From Chitinophaga pendula (GTDB lineage Bacteria; Bacteroidota; Bacteroidia; Chitinophagales; Chitinophagaceae), in contig NZ_CP077769.1 of NCBI RefSeq assembly GCF_020386615.1, forward strand, positions 2,418,001 to 2,482,000: 64,000 nt of DNA. Reading direction: 5' to 3'. Below the pieces are notes generated by a model. It did not search any database, was not told the origin of the DNA, and was given only the letters and a program-made list of their open reading frames with translations. The translations under genes were made by a program, and so were the position numbers. Position 1 is the stretch's first letter. Each line of letters starts with the position of its first letter. Of the stretch, positions 55,901 through 64,000 are shown piece after piece.

Positions 55901-58900
55901 CAGGTACGGATCAATCTGTAGCGATTATCACATTCACCGAAGATGCTCTCTTTTCTCTCTTTTCCACTGGCGACGATCGTTCCCGGCGTACAGTTATCAA
56001 CACCGGTGAGCGTGGGTTGTACGGGTACTTTGTCACAATCCACCGTCGTATCTCTTGGTATCCGTACGTTAAACACCGGTTTCGTAGTATCCTGTACGGT
56101 GATGTTCTGCGTAGCTGTAGTGAAGTTACCGCATTCATCCGTCAATGTCCAGGTACGGATCAGGCGGTAATTGTTCGCACATGCACCGGCAATATCCACT
56201 CTTGTTTCTTTGTTGGTAGCTGTAATCAGTCCTGTTGTACAGTTATCCATACCTGTTAAAACAGGTTGTGCAGGCACCTTATCGCAATCCACAATGGTAT
56301 CGCGAGGTATGGCCACACCAAACCTTGGCTTAGTAGTATCTTGTACGGTGATCCTTTGACTGGCTTCTATCATATTGCCACAGTCGTCTTTGAGCGTCCA
56401 TTTACGTACCAGTATGTAATTGTTGGCGCATGTATTTGGAATAGCCTGCTTACTTTCTGTAAGGGAGGCTGTCAATCCGTTGCCGGCACTGCAATTATCC
56501 GTACCGGTGATGGCTGGCGCTGCTGGGAGCTGGTCGCAATTTACCGTTGTATCTCTAGGTATCTGCACATTGAATACCGGTTTAGTGGTATCCTGTACAG
56601 TGATGATCTGTTTAGCAGTCATGATATTACCACAAGGATCTTTGAGTGTCCACACCCTGGTCAGCTCATAGTTGCTAGCGCAAGTAGCAGACAGGCTCCT
56701 CTTGGTCTCCTGCAGGGTCGCTGTGATGAGCTGACCTCCGTTACAGTTGTCCGTACCGGTGATAGCAGGTGCCACAGGTACTTTATCACAATTCACCGTA
56801 GTGTCTATCGGTATCTGCACATTAAACACGGGCTTGGTCGTATCCTGTACAGTAATTACCTGCGTTGCAGTGTTGGTGTTACCACAAGGGTCAGTGAGTG
56901 TCCATACCCTGGTCAGCTGATAATTGCTGTTGCAGGTAGCGGAGAGGTCCTTCCTGGTTTCCACCATCGTAGCAGTGACCGGCTGATTGCCGTTACAATT
57001 GTCCGTACCAGTGATGGCTGTTGCTGCCGGCACCTTGTCACAGTCCACAGTAGTGTCTTTAGGTATCCGCACATTGAATACCGGTCTGGTGGTATCCTGT
57101 ACGATGATCACCTGTTGGGCGACAGTGGTATTACCACAAGGATCGGTGAGTGTCCATACCCTGGTCAGCTCATAATTGCTGGCACAGGTAGCAGACAGAC
57201 TCTTTTTGGTTTCTACCATCGTTGCAGTGATAGGCTGATTGCCATTACAGTTGTCCATACCGGTAAGGGTCGGCGCTGCAGGTACCTTATCGCAATTCAC
57301 CACCGTGTCTTTAGGGATCACAGTAGTAAAGGTGGGTCTGGTAGTATCCTGTACTGTAATTACCTGTTTGGCAGTAGTGGTATTGCCACAAGGATCGGTG
57401 AGTGTCCATACCCTGGTCAGCTCGTAGTTGCTGGCACAGGTAGCAGACAGACTCCTCCTGGTCTCTACCATCGCCGCGGTGATGGGTTGGTTACCATTAC
57501 AATTATCCGTACCGGTCACAGTCGGTGCTGTTGGTACCTTATCACAATTCACCACGGTGTCTTTGGGGATCATAGTAGTAAAAGTGGGTCTGGTAGTATC
57601 CTGTACGGTGATGATCTGTTTGGCAGTAGTAGTATTGCCACAAGGATCGGTGAGCGTCCACACCCTGGTCAGCTCGTAGTTGCTGGCACAGGTAGCAGAC
57701 AGGTTCCTCCTGGTCTCTACCATCGCTGCAGTGATGGGTTGGTTACCATTACAATTGTCCATGCCGGTAAGGGTAGGGGCTGCAGGTACCTTATCACAGT
57801 TGACGATAGTATCCTTGGGAATGACCACATTAAATACCGGCCTGGTGGTATCCTGTACCGTAATAGTTTGGGTAGCCGTCGTGGTGTTACCACAGTCGTC
57901 CACCAATATCCAAGTACGTACCAGTCGGTAATTGTTCACGCAACTATTAGGTAGCGTCACTTTTATTTCATTGCCAGCAGCTTTGATTTCATTCGTCACA
58001 CAATTATCGGTACCGGTTAATGTTGGTATTGCAGGCACATTATCACAGTTGACAGTAGTATCCTTGGGAATGACCACATTAAATACCGGTTTGGTGGTAT
58101 CCTGTACAGTGATGATCTGTTTGGCAGTAGTAGTATTGCCACAAGGATCGGTGAGTGTCCATACCCTGGTTAGCTCATAGTTGCTGGCACAGGTGGCAGA
58201 CAGGTTCCTCCTGGTTTCTACCATGGTAGCTGTGATCGGCTGGGCGCCATTACAGTTGTCTGTACCGGTCACGGTCGGCGCTGCAGGCACTTTGTCACAG
58301 TTGACCGTGGTGTCTTTAGGGATCACGGTCGTAAAGTTCGGTTTAGTAGTATCCTGAACGGTGATGATCTGTTTAGCGGTCATGATATTACCGCAAGGAT
58401 CGGTGAGCGTCCACACTCTGGTCAACTCATAGTTGCTGGCACAGGTGGCAGACAGGTTCCTTTTGGTCTCAACCATGGTAGCAGTGATCGGCTGAGCACC
58501 ATTACAGTTGTCCGTACCGGTCACGGTCGGTGCTGTTGGTACCTTATCACAGTCGACAGTAGTATCCTTCGGAATAGTCACATCAAATACCGGTTTAGTA
58601 GTGTCCTGTACAGTGATGATCTGTTTAGCGGTCATGATATTACCGCAAGGGTCGGTGAGTGTCCATACCCTGGTCAGCTCATAGTTGCTGGCGCAGGTAG
58701 CAGACAGGTTCCTCCTGGTTTCTACCATGGTAGCTGTGATTGGCTGGTTACCGTTACAATTGTCTGTACCGGTCACGGTCGGTGCCGTAGGTACGTTGTC
58801 ACAGTTGACCGTGGTGTCTTTAGGGATCACGGTCGTAAAGTTCGGTTTAGTAGTATCCTGTACGGTGATGATCTGTTTAGCGGTCATGATATTACCACAA

Positions 58901-61900
58901 GGATCGGTGAGTGTCCACACCCTGGTCAGCTCGTAGTTGCTGGCACAGGTAGCAGACAGGTTCCTCCTGGTCTCTACCATCGCCGCGGTGATGGGTTGGT
59001 TACCATTACAATTGTCTGTACCAGTCACAGTCGGTGCTGTTGGTACCTTATCACAATTCACCGTGGTGTCTTTAGGGATCACGGTCGTAAAGTTCGGTTT
59101 AGTAGTATCCTGTACGGTGATGATCTGTTTAGCGGTCATGATATTACCACAAGGATCGGTGAGTGTCCATACCCTGGTCAGTTCGTAGTTGCTGGCGCAG
59201 GTAGCAGACAGGTTCCTCCTGGTCTCTACCATGGTAGCAGTGATCGGCTGAGCACCATTACAATTGTCTGTACCAGTCACAGTCGGCGCCGCAGGTACCT
59301 TGTCACAGTTGACCGTGGTATCCTTCGGAATGGTCACATCAAATACCGGTTTGGTGGTATCCTGTACAGTGATGATCTGTTTGGCGATGGTTGCATTGCC
59401 ACAAGGATCGGTGAGTGTCCATACCCTGGTCAGCTCGTAGTTGCTGGCACAGGTGGCAGACAGGTTCCTCCTGGTTTCTACCATGGTAGCAGTGATCGGC
59501 TGAGCACCATTACAGTTGTCTGTACCGGTCACAGTCGGCGCTGCAGGTACCTTATCACAGTCGACAGTAGTATCCTTCGGTATTACCGTTGTAAAGGTAG
59601 GTTTAGTGGTATCCTGAACGGTGATGATCTGTTTAGCGGTCATAATATTACCACAAGGATCGGTAAGTGTCCATACCCTGGTCAGCTCATAGTTGCTGGC
59701 ACAGGTGGCAGACAGGTTCCTTTTGGTCTCAACCATGGTAGCAGTGATCGGCTGGTTACCGTTACAATTGTCTGTACCGGTCACGGTCGGTGCCGTAGGT
59801 ACGTTGTCACAGTTGACCGTGGTGTCTTTAGGGATCACGGTCGTAAAGTTCGGTTTAGTAGTATCCTGTACGGTGATGATCTGTTTAGCGGTCATGATAT
59901 TACCACAAGGATCGGTGAGTGTCCATACCCTGGTCAGCTCGTAGTTGCTGGCGCAGGTAGCAGACAGGTTCCTTTTGGTTTCTACCATGGTAGCTGTGAT
60001 TGGCTGAGCACCATTACAGTTGTCTGTACCGGTCACGGTCGGTGCCGTAGGTACGTTGTCACAGTTGACCGTGGTGTCTTTAGGGATCACGGTCGTAAAG
60101 TTCGGTTTAGTAGTATCCTGTACGGTGATGATCTGTTTAGCGGTCATGATATTACCACAAGGATCGGTGAGTGTCCACACCCTGGTCAGCTCATAGTTGC
60201 TGGCACAGGTGGCAGACAGGTTCCTCCTGGTTTCTACCATGGTAGCAGTGATCGGCTGCGCACCATTACAGTTGTCTGTACCAGTAACAGTCGGTGCCGT
60301 AGGTACGTTGTCACAGTTGACCGTGGTGTCTTTAGGGATCACGGTCGTAAAGTTCGGTTTAGTAGTATCCTGTACGGTGATGATCTGTTTGGCAGTAGTA
60401 GTATTACCACAAGGATCGGTGAGCGTCCACACCCTGGTCAGCTCGTAGTTGCTGGCACAGGTGGCAGACAGGTTCCTCCTGGTCTCTACCATCGCCGCGG
60501 TGATGGGTTGGTTACCATTACAATTGTCTGTACCAGTCACAGTTGGTGCTGTAGGAACTTTATCACAGTTGACCGTGGTGTCTTTAGGGATCACGGTCGT
60601 AAAGTTCGGTTTAGTAGTATCCTGTACGGTGATGATCTGTTTGGCAGTGGTAGTATTACCACAAGGATCGGTGAGTGTCCACACCCTGGTCAGCTCGTAG
60701 TTGCTGGCACAGGTGGTAGACAAGTTTCTCTTGGTCTCTACCATAGTGGCAGTGATGGGTTGGGCACCATTACAATTATCTGTACCGGTCACGGTCGGCG
60801 CCGCAGGTACCTTATCACAGTTGACCGTGGTATCCTTCGGAATGGTCACATCAAATACCGGTTTAGTAGTGTCCTGTACAGTGATGATCTGTTTAGCGGT
60901 CATGATATTACCACAAGGATCGGTGAGTGTCCATACCCTGGTCAGCTCATAGTTGCTGGCACAGGTGGCAGACAGGTTCCTCCTGGTTTCTACCATGGTA
61001 GCTGTGATCGGCTGAGCACCATTACAATTGTCTGTACCGGTCACAGTCGGCGCCGCAGGTACCTTATCACAGTTGACCGTGGTATCCTTCGGAATGGTCA
61101 CATCAAATACCGGTTTAGTAGTGTCCTGAACGGTGATGATCTGTTTAGCGGTCATGATATTACCGCAAGGGTCGGTGAGTGTCCATACCCTGGTCAGCTC
61201 GTAGTTGCTGGCGCAGGTGGCAGACAGGTTCCTCCGGGTCTCTACCATGGTAGCAGTGATGGGCTGGGCACCATTACAGTTGTCTGTACCAGTAACAGTC
61301 GGCGCTGCAGGCACTTTGTCACAGTTGACCGTGGTGTCTTTAGGGATCACGGTCGTAAAGTTCGGTTTAGTGGTATCCTGAACGGTGATGATCTGTTTAG
61401 CGGTCATGATATTACCACAAGGATCGGTGAGTGTCCATACCCTGGTCAGTTCGTAGTTGCTGGCGCAGGTAGCAGACAGGTTCCTTTTGGTTTCTACCAT
61501 GGTAGCTGTGATTGGCTGGTTACCATTACAATTATCTGTACCGGTCACGGTCGGTGCCGTAGGTACGTTGTCACAGTTGACCGTGGTGTCTTTAGGGATC
61601 ACGGTCGTAAAGTTCGGTTTAGTAGTATCCTGTACGGTGATGATCTGTTTGGCAGTGGTAGTATTACCGCAAGGATCGGTGAGTGTCCACACCCTGGTCA
61701 GCTCATAGTTGCTGGCACAGGTGGCAGACAGGTTCCTCCTGGTTTCTACCATGGTAGCAGTGATCGGCTGAGCACCATTACAGTTGTCTGTACCGGTCAC
61801 AGTCGGTGCCGTAGGTACGTTGTCACAGTTGACCGTGGTGTCTTTAGGGATCACGGTCGTAAAGTTCGGTTTAGTAGTATCCTGTACGGTGATGATCTGT

Positions 61901-64000
61901 TTGGCAGTGGTAGTATTACCACAAGGATCGGTGAGTGTCCATACCCTGGTCAGCTCGTAGTTGCTGGCACAGGTGGCAGACAGGTTCCTCCTGGTCTCTA
62001 CCATCGCCGCGGTGATGGGTTGGTTACCATTACAATTGTCTGTACCAGTCACAGTTGGTGCTGTAGGAACTTTATCACAGTTGACCGTGGTGTCTTTAGG
62101 GATCACGGTCGTAAAGTTCGGTTTAGTAGTATCCTGTACGGTGATGATCTGTTTGGCAGTGGTAGTATTACCACAAGGATCGGTGAGTGTCCACACCCTG
62201 GTCAGCTCGTAGTTGCTGGCACAGGTGGTAGACAAGTTTCTCTTGGTCTCTACCATAGTGGCAGTGATGGGTTGGGCACCATTACAATTATCTGTACCGG
62301 TCACGGTCGGCGCCGCAGGTACCTTATCACAGTTGACCGTGGTATCCTTCGGAATGGTCACATCAAATACCGGTTTAGTAGTGTCCTGTACAGTGATGAT
62401 CTGTTTAGCGGTCATGATATTACCGCAAGGGTCGGTGAGTGTCCATACCCTGGTCAGCTCATAGTTGCTGGCACAGGTGGCAGACAGGTTCCTCCTGGTT
62501 TCTACCATGGTAGCAGTGATCGGCTGAGCACCATTACAGTTGTCTGTACCGGTCACAGTCGGCGCTGCAGGTACCTTATCACAGTCGACAGTAGTATCCT
62601 TCGGTATTACCGTTGTAAAGGTAGGTTTAGTAGTATCCTGAACGGTGATGATCTGTTTAGCGGTCATGATATTACCACAAGGGTCGGTGAGTGTCCATAC
62701 CCTGGTCAGCTCGTAGTTGCTGGCGCAGGTGGCATACAGGTTCCTCCTGGTCTCTACCATAGTGGCAGTGATGGGCTGGGCACCATTACAGTTGTCTGTA
62801 CCAGTAACAGTCGGCGCTGCAGGCACTTTGTCACAGTTGACCGTGGTGTCTTTAGGGATCACGGTCGTAAAGTTCGCTTTAGTAGTATCCTGTACGGTGA
62901 TGATCTGTTTGGCAGTAGTAGTATTACCACAAGGATCGGTGAGTGTCCACACCCTGGTCAGCTCATAGTTGCTGGCGCAGGTAGCAGACAGGTTCCTTTT
63001 GGTTTCTACCATGGTAGCTGTGATTGGCTGGTTACCATTACAATTATCTGTACCGGTCACGATCGGTGCCGTAGGTACGTTGTCACAGTTGACCGTGGTG
63101 TCTTTAGGGATCACGGTCGTAAAGTTCGGTTTAGTAGTATCCTGTACGGTGATGATCTGTTTGGCGGTCATGATATTACCACAAGGATCGGTGAGTGTCC
63201 ACACCCTGGTCAGCTCATAGTTGCTGGCACAGGTGGCAGACAGGTTCCTCCTGGTCTCTACCATCGCCGCGGTGATGGGTTGGTTACCATTACAATTATC
63301 CGTACCGGTCACAGCCGGTGCTGTAGGAACTTTATCACAGTTGACCGTGGTGTCTTTAGGGATCACGGTCGTAAAGTTCGGTCTGGTAGTATCCTGTATG
63401 GTGATGATCTGTTTGGCAGTAGTAGTATTACCACAAGGATCGGTGAGTGTCCACACCCTGGTCAGCTCGTAGTTGCTGGCACAGGTGGCAGACAGGTTCC
63501 TCCTGGTCTCTACCATCGCCGCGGTGATGGGTTGGTTACCATTACAATTGTCTGTACCAGTCACAGTCGGTGCTGTTGGTACCTTATCACAATTCACTAC
63601 GGTGTCTTTGGGGATCATAGTAGTAAAAGTGGGTCTGGTAGTATCCTGTACGGTGATGATCTGTTTGGCAGTAGTAGTATTACCACAAGGGTCGGTGAGC
63701 GTCCACACCCTGGTCAGCTCGTAGTTGCTGGCACAGGTGGTAGACAAGTTTCTCTTGGTCTCTACCATAGTGGCAGTGATGGGTTGGTTACCATTACAAT
63801 TATCTGTACCGGTCACGGTCGGCGCCGTAGGTACGTTGTCACAGTTGACCGTGGTATCCTTCGGAATGGTCACATCAAATACTGGTTTAGTAGTATCCTG
63901 TACGGTGATGATCTGTTTGGCAGTGGTAGTATTACCACAAGGATCGGTGAGTGTCCATACCCTAGTCAGCTCATAGTTGCTGGCACAGGTAGCAGACAGG
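52993..64000 (-). CDS. Giant T9SS type B surface protein with HYR-like repeats (5' end outside the window)
   Basis: At least 3668 residues, open to the window edge; the GTG at 63873 is only a Val codon within a repeat (VFDV), not a start. From the N-terminal side: a partial unit, then 37 complete HYR-like units of 84 residues (each with VNCD, DNC, TCASNY and DPCGN: four Cys, probably two disulfides). A linker follows near 54.5 kb, then five Ig/PKD-like repeats (NLGRDTTICGGNSLIL, WSTGATTQRIPVSQAG, AGTYWVTVTNG). The end (PNAFSPNGDGRNDIF; LRVFNRWGELIF; GTYVWWLTYK) is the CHU_C gliding-motility-type C-terminal domain, a type B T9SS signal. A surface-displayed stalk or adhesin is likely. Confidence 0.93.
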   Translation of the reverse strand, partial: LSATCASNYELTRVWTLTDPCGNTTTAKQIITVQDTTKPVFDVTIPKDTTVNCDNVPTAPTVTGTDNCNGNQPITATMVETKRNLSTTCASNYELTRVWTLTDPCGNTTTAKQIITVQDTTRPTFTTMIPKDTVVNCDKVPTAPTVTGTDNCNGNQPITAAMVETRRNLSATCASNYELTRVWTLTDPCGNTTTAKQIITIQDTTRPNFTTVIPKDTTVNCDKVPTAPAVTGTDNCNGNQPITAAMVETRRNLSATCASNYELTRVWTLTDPCGNIMTAKQIITVQDTTKPNFTTVIPKDTTVNCDNVPTAPIVTGTDNCNGNQPITATMVETKRNLSATCASNYELTRVWTLTDPCGNTTTAKQIITVQDTTKANFTTVIPKDTTVNCDKVPAAPTVTGTDNCNGAQPITATMVETRRNLYATCASNYELTRVWTLTDPCGNIMTAKQIITVQDTTKPTFTTVIPKDTTVDCDKVPAAPTVTGTDNCNGAQPITATMVETRRNLSATCASNYELTRVWTLTDPCGNIMTAKQIITVQDTTKPVFDVTIPKDTTVNCDKVPAAPTVTGTDNCNGAQPITATMVETKRNLSTTCASNYELTRVWTLTDPCGNTTTAKQIITVQDTTKPNFTTVIPKDTTVNCDKVPTAPTVTGTDNCNGNQPITAAMVETRRNLSATCASNYELTRVWTLTDPCGNTTTAKQIITVQDTTKPNFTTVIPKDTTVNCDNVPTAPTVTGTDNCNGAQPITATMVETRRNLSATCASNYELTRVWTLTDPCGNTTTAKQIITVQDTTKPNFTTVIPKDTTVNCDNVPTAPTVTGTDNCNGNQPITATMVETKRNLSATCASNYELTRVWTLTDPCGNIMTAKQIITVQDTTKPNFTTVIPKDTTVNCDKVPAAPTVTGTDNCNGAQPITATMVETRRNLSATCASNYELTRVWTLTDPCGNIMTAKQIITVQDTTKPVFDVTIPKDTTVNCDKVPAAPTVTGTDNCNGAQPITATMVETRRNLSATCASNYELTRVWTLTDPCGNIMTAKQIITVQDTTKPVFDVTIPKDTTVNCDKVPAAPTVTGTDNCNGAQPITATMVETKRNLSTTCASNYELTRVWTLTDPCGNTTTAKQIITVQDTTKPNFTTVIPKDTTVNCDKVPTAPTVTGTDNCNGNQPITAAMVETRRNLSATCASNYELTRVWTLTDPCGNTTTAKQIITVQDTTKPNFTTVIPKDTTVNCDNVPTAPTVTGTDNCNGAQPITATMVETRRNLSATCASNYELTRVWTLTDPCGNIMTAKQIITVQDTTKPNFTTVIPKDTTVNCDNVPTAPTVTGTDNCNGAQPITATMVETKRNLSATCASNYELTRVWTLTDPCGNIMTAKQIITVQDTTKPNFTTVIPKDTTVNCDNVPTAPTVTGTDNCNGNQPITATMVETKRNLSATCASNYELTRVWTLTDPCGNIMTAKQIITVQDTTKPTFTTVIPKDTTVDCDKVPAAPTVTGTDNCNGAQPITATMVETRRNLSATCASNYELTRVWTLTDPCGNATIAKQIITVQDTTKPVFDVTIPKDTTVNCDKVPAAPTVTGTDNCNGAQPITATMVETRRNLSATCASNYELTRVWTLTDPCGNIMTAKQIITVQDTTKPNFTTVIPKDTTVNCDKVPTAPTVTGTDNCNGNQPITAAMVETRRNLSATCASNYELTRVWTLTDPCGNIMTAKQIITVQDTTKPNFTTVIPKDTTVNCDNVPTAPTVTGTDNCNGNQPITATMVETRRNLSATCASNYELTRVWTLTDPCGNIMTAKQIITVQDTTKPVFDVTIPKDTTVDCDKVPTAPTVTGTDNCNGAQPITATMVETKRNLSATCASNYELTRVWTLTDPCGNIMTAKQIITVQDTTKPNFTTVIPKDTTVNCDKVPAAPTVTGTDNCNGAQPITATMVETRRNLSATCASNYELTRVWTLTDPCGNTTTAKQIITVQDTTKPVFNVVIPKDTTVNCDNVPAIPTLTGTDNCVTNEIKAAGNEIKVTLPNSCVNNYRLVRTWILVDDCGNTTTATQTITVQDTTRPVFNVVIPKDTIVNCDKVPAAPTLTGMDNCNGNQPITAAMVETRRNLSATCASNYELTRVWTLTDPCGNTTTAKQIITVQDTTRPTFTTMIPKDTVVNCDKVPTAPTVTGTDNCNGNQPITAAMVETRRSLSATCASNYELTRVWTLTDPCGNTTTAKQVITVQDTTRPTFTTVIPKDTVVNCDKVPAAPTLTGMDNCNGNQPITATMVETKKSLSATCASNYELTRVWTLTDPCGNTTVAQQVIIVQDTTRPVFNVRIPKDTTVDCDKVPAATAITGTDNCNGNQPVTATMVETRKDLSATCNSNYQLTRVWTLTDPCGNTNTATQVITVQDTTKPVFNVQIPIDTTVNCDKVPVAPAITGTDNCNGGQLITATLQETKRSLSATCASNYELTRVWTLKDPCGNIMTAKQIITVQDTTKPVFNVQIPRDTTVNCDQLPAAPAITGTDNCSAGNGLTASLTESKQAIPNTCANNYILVRKWTLKDDCGNMIEASQRITVQDTTKPRFGVAIPRDTIVDCDKVPAQPVLTGMDNCTTGLITATNKETRVDIAGACANNYRLIRTWTLTDECGNFTTATQNITVQDTTKPVFNVRIPRDTTVDCDKVPVQPTLTGVDNCTPGTIVASGKERKESIFGECDNRYRLIRTWTIVDKCGNDSTVTQVITVQDTTKPVFNVRIPKDTTVNCDQIPAMPTITGTDNCTPGAIVAKAAERRETIPGACDNNYRLLRTWTLTDQCGLTVKATQVIYVQDTTRPVFNVAIPRDTTVNCDAVPTRPVLTATDNCTPGVINVTATDVREEIPGSRCAANYRIIRTWTAMDPCGNSNTVKQVITVQDTTRPVFSIPQLPNMTVDCDKVPEWPVMTATDNCSGSVEVKTSQTKEFLSGICARNYRLIRTWKATDACGNLATLQQIITVQDTTKPVFTVMPPADTTVSCDAIPAPPANISAVDNCSPGSQIRVVRTQERWEIPGACANNFLIIRTWTATDDCNNQAIVRQVITVKDTTRPVIAPAPADQTVKCGELIPHAPALTATDNCDPSFPKKVTMTEDPYVKDVCSGYTIVRRWSIRDACGNIADERVQRITVLPCPKPQIDPALPVNCSDNSTFVLQLASKVNRPTFTLVSVTPANAVQVPLSQQTNIFNLNGATEAAFVVKDGVTGCVSDTVVFKLTYNAKPVVNLGRDTTICGGNSLILDAGANNFAYNIRWSTGATTQRIPVSQAGTYWVTVTNGICSTTDTIKVAMVPTPLVDLPDTTICRGQSVKLDAFVAGASYLWSNGSTNSSILVSTQEQYWVKVMKSGCITIDTVKVTVNPPPDISLSRDTTICPDQSIILTVNASGGRIRWQTGETTNSIVVSKPGNYWVSVSSENCVVRDTVHVRMKPSIKVDLGPDRQLCPGAKLTLNGTNPDAVSYLWNDGDTNPVKEITQGGKYKLAVMDRFCQRIVTDSMKVTMEGAPVINLGRDTVMCKGEKLVLRADAPGVTGIRWSDGSTGPTLTVTEAGTYAVTVFNECGSSTDQITVDFIKCEPKPTLPNAFSPNGDGRNDIFRPVVRGPMYNYELRVFNRWGELIFLTSDDHRGWDGKYKGAPVDNGTYVWWLTYKKVPGGEPHVLKGEVTVIR
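53290..54370 (-). repeat. Five Ig/PKD-like repeats of about 70 aa
   Basis: Repeats with DTTIC or similar, then LxW(S/N)xG(S/E)T and YWV-type strands, in the region just before the CHU_C domain of the giant protein. They are diverged at the DNA level, unlike the upstream array. Confidence 0.8.
60431..60912. repeat. 482-bp exact repeat, copy A
   Basis: Reads as identical to 61943-62424, 1,512 bp (six units of 252 bp) away. The first differences are at 60430 and 60913. Part of the giant gene's array. Confidence 0.85.
61943..62424. repeat. 482-bp exact repeat, copy B
   Basis: Partner of 60431-60912. The flanking bases differ at 61942 and 62425, so the duplication is recent and bounded inside units rather than at unit edges. 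Confidence 0.85.

Larger units (their letters stand above)
54580..64000 (-). repeat. Tandem 252-bp coding repeat array (84-aa HYR-like units)
   Basis: About 37 complete units in phase with the reading frame, almost all 252 bp; one (57826-58074) is 249 bp and diverged. Units between about 58.1 and 64 kb are nearly identical, while those below about 57 kb differ strongly from one another. The array continues past the window edge. Confidence 0.92.

Noticed and set aside
56266..57954. Long plus-strand open frame (562 codons) and many 83-codon plus-strand frames at 252-bp spacing up to 64 kb
   Set aside because: They are antisense shadows of the repeat array in the giant minus-strand gene; their length follows the repeat composition and they have no start signals or family features.
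63871..63873. GTG as the start of the giant repeat protein
   Set aside because: It is the Val codon of VFDV inside a repeat; the frame stays open with repeat sequence to the window edge.
52993..64000. Regular repeats suggestive of a CRISPR array
   Set aside because: Units are 252 bp, contiguous, without spacers, and in frame within one protein.
1..64000. tRNA or rRNA genes and insertion sequences
   Set aside because: Intergenic regions were read on both strands; no cloverleaf, rRNA stretch, transposase frame or terminal inverted repeats with target duplication was recognised.

Overview
The window reads as a chromosomal segment of a Bacteroidota bacterium, most likely Chitinophagaceae (Chitinophaga-like). 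The evidence is two type IX secretion (T9SS) sorting domains (types A and B), a TonB-dependent receptor with a carboxypeptidase-like leader domain, DUF6443/RHS proteins of Bacteroidota type, and several promoters of the Bacteroidota form TTTG-N19/20-TAnnTTTG. No rRNA, tRNA, CRISPR array or insertion sequence was seen.

Layout: (1) 1-7.7 kb, plus strand: the end of an OmpR-type response regulator, its histidine kinase, then TolC, RND pump and lipidated adaptor, closed by a strong terminator. This is a self-contained two-component/efflux operon. (2) 7.7-17.6 kb, plus strand: an AT-rich block with two consecutive RHS/YD-repeat proteins (1176 and 1517 aa), a small membrane-anchored protein and a secreted protein made of a duplicated domain. 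It looks like an acquired polymorphic-toxin-like module. (3) 17.6-30.2 kb, minus strand: a three-gene operon of an outer-membrane beta-barrel, a T9SS-sorted DUF8202-like protein and a 3235-aa SpvB/TcdB/RHS protein resembling a fused insecticidal toxin-complex B-C component. (4) 30.6-43.3 kb: housekeeping and metabolic genes: an ABC-F ATPase, a DUF3347 lipoprotein, a GH92 glycosidase broken by a one-base frameshift in an A7 run, a small beta-barrel, a TonB receptor, a DUF6929-like protein, thrS and infC. (5) 43.4-48.0 kb, minus strand: three tandem GT1-type glycosyltransferase paralogs followed by a HEAT-repeat gene. (6) 48-52.8 kb: a CDF metal exporter, a serine hydrolase lipoprotein, serA with a strong promoter and a structured leader, a DUF4260 protein and a small conserved protein. 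(7) 53-64 kb, minus strand: the 3' part of a giant T9SS type-B adhesin-like gene made of about 37 complete 84-aa, four-cysteine HYR-like repeats plus five Ig-like repeats and a CHU_C sorting domain. Its 5' end lies outside the window.

The most unusual content is the RHS/toxin-complex operon linked to T9SS (17.6-30.2 kb), the AT-rich RHS island, the recently expanded 252-bp repeat array with a 482-bp exact copy 1,512 bp away, an EF-hand loop inside the cytoplasmic loop of the RND pump, and the His-to-Ala change at the donor-site motif of all three glycosyltransferases. All functional statements are by recognition of motifs; no database search was run.
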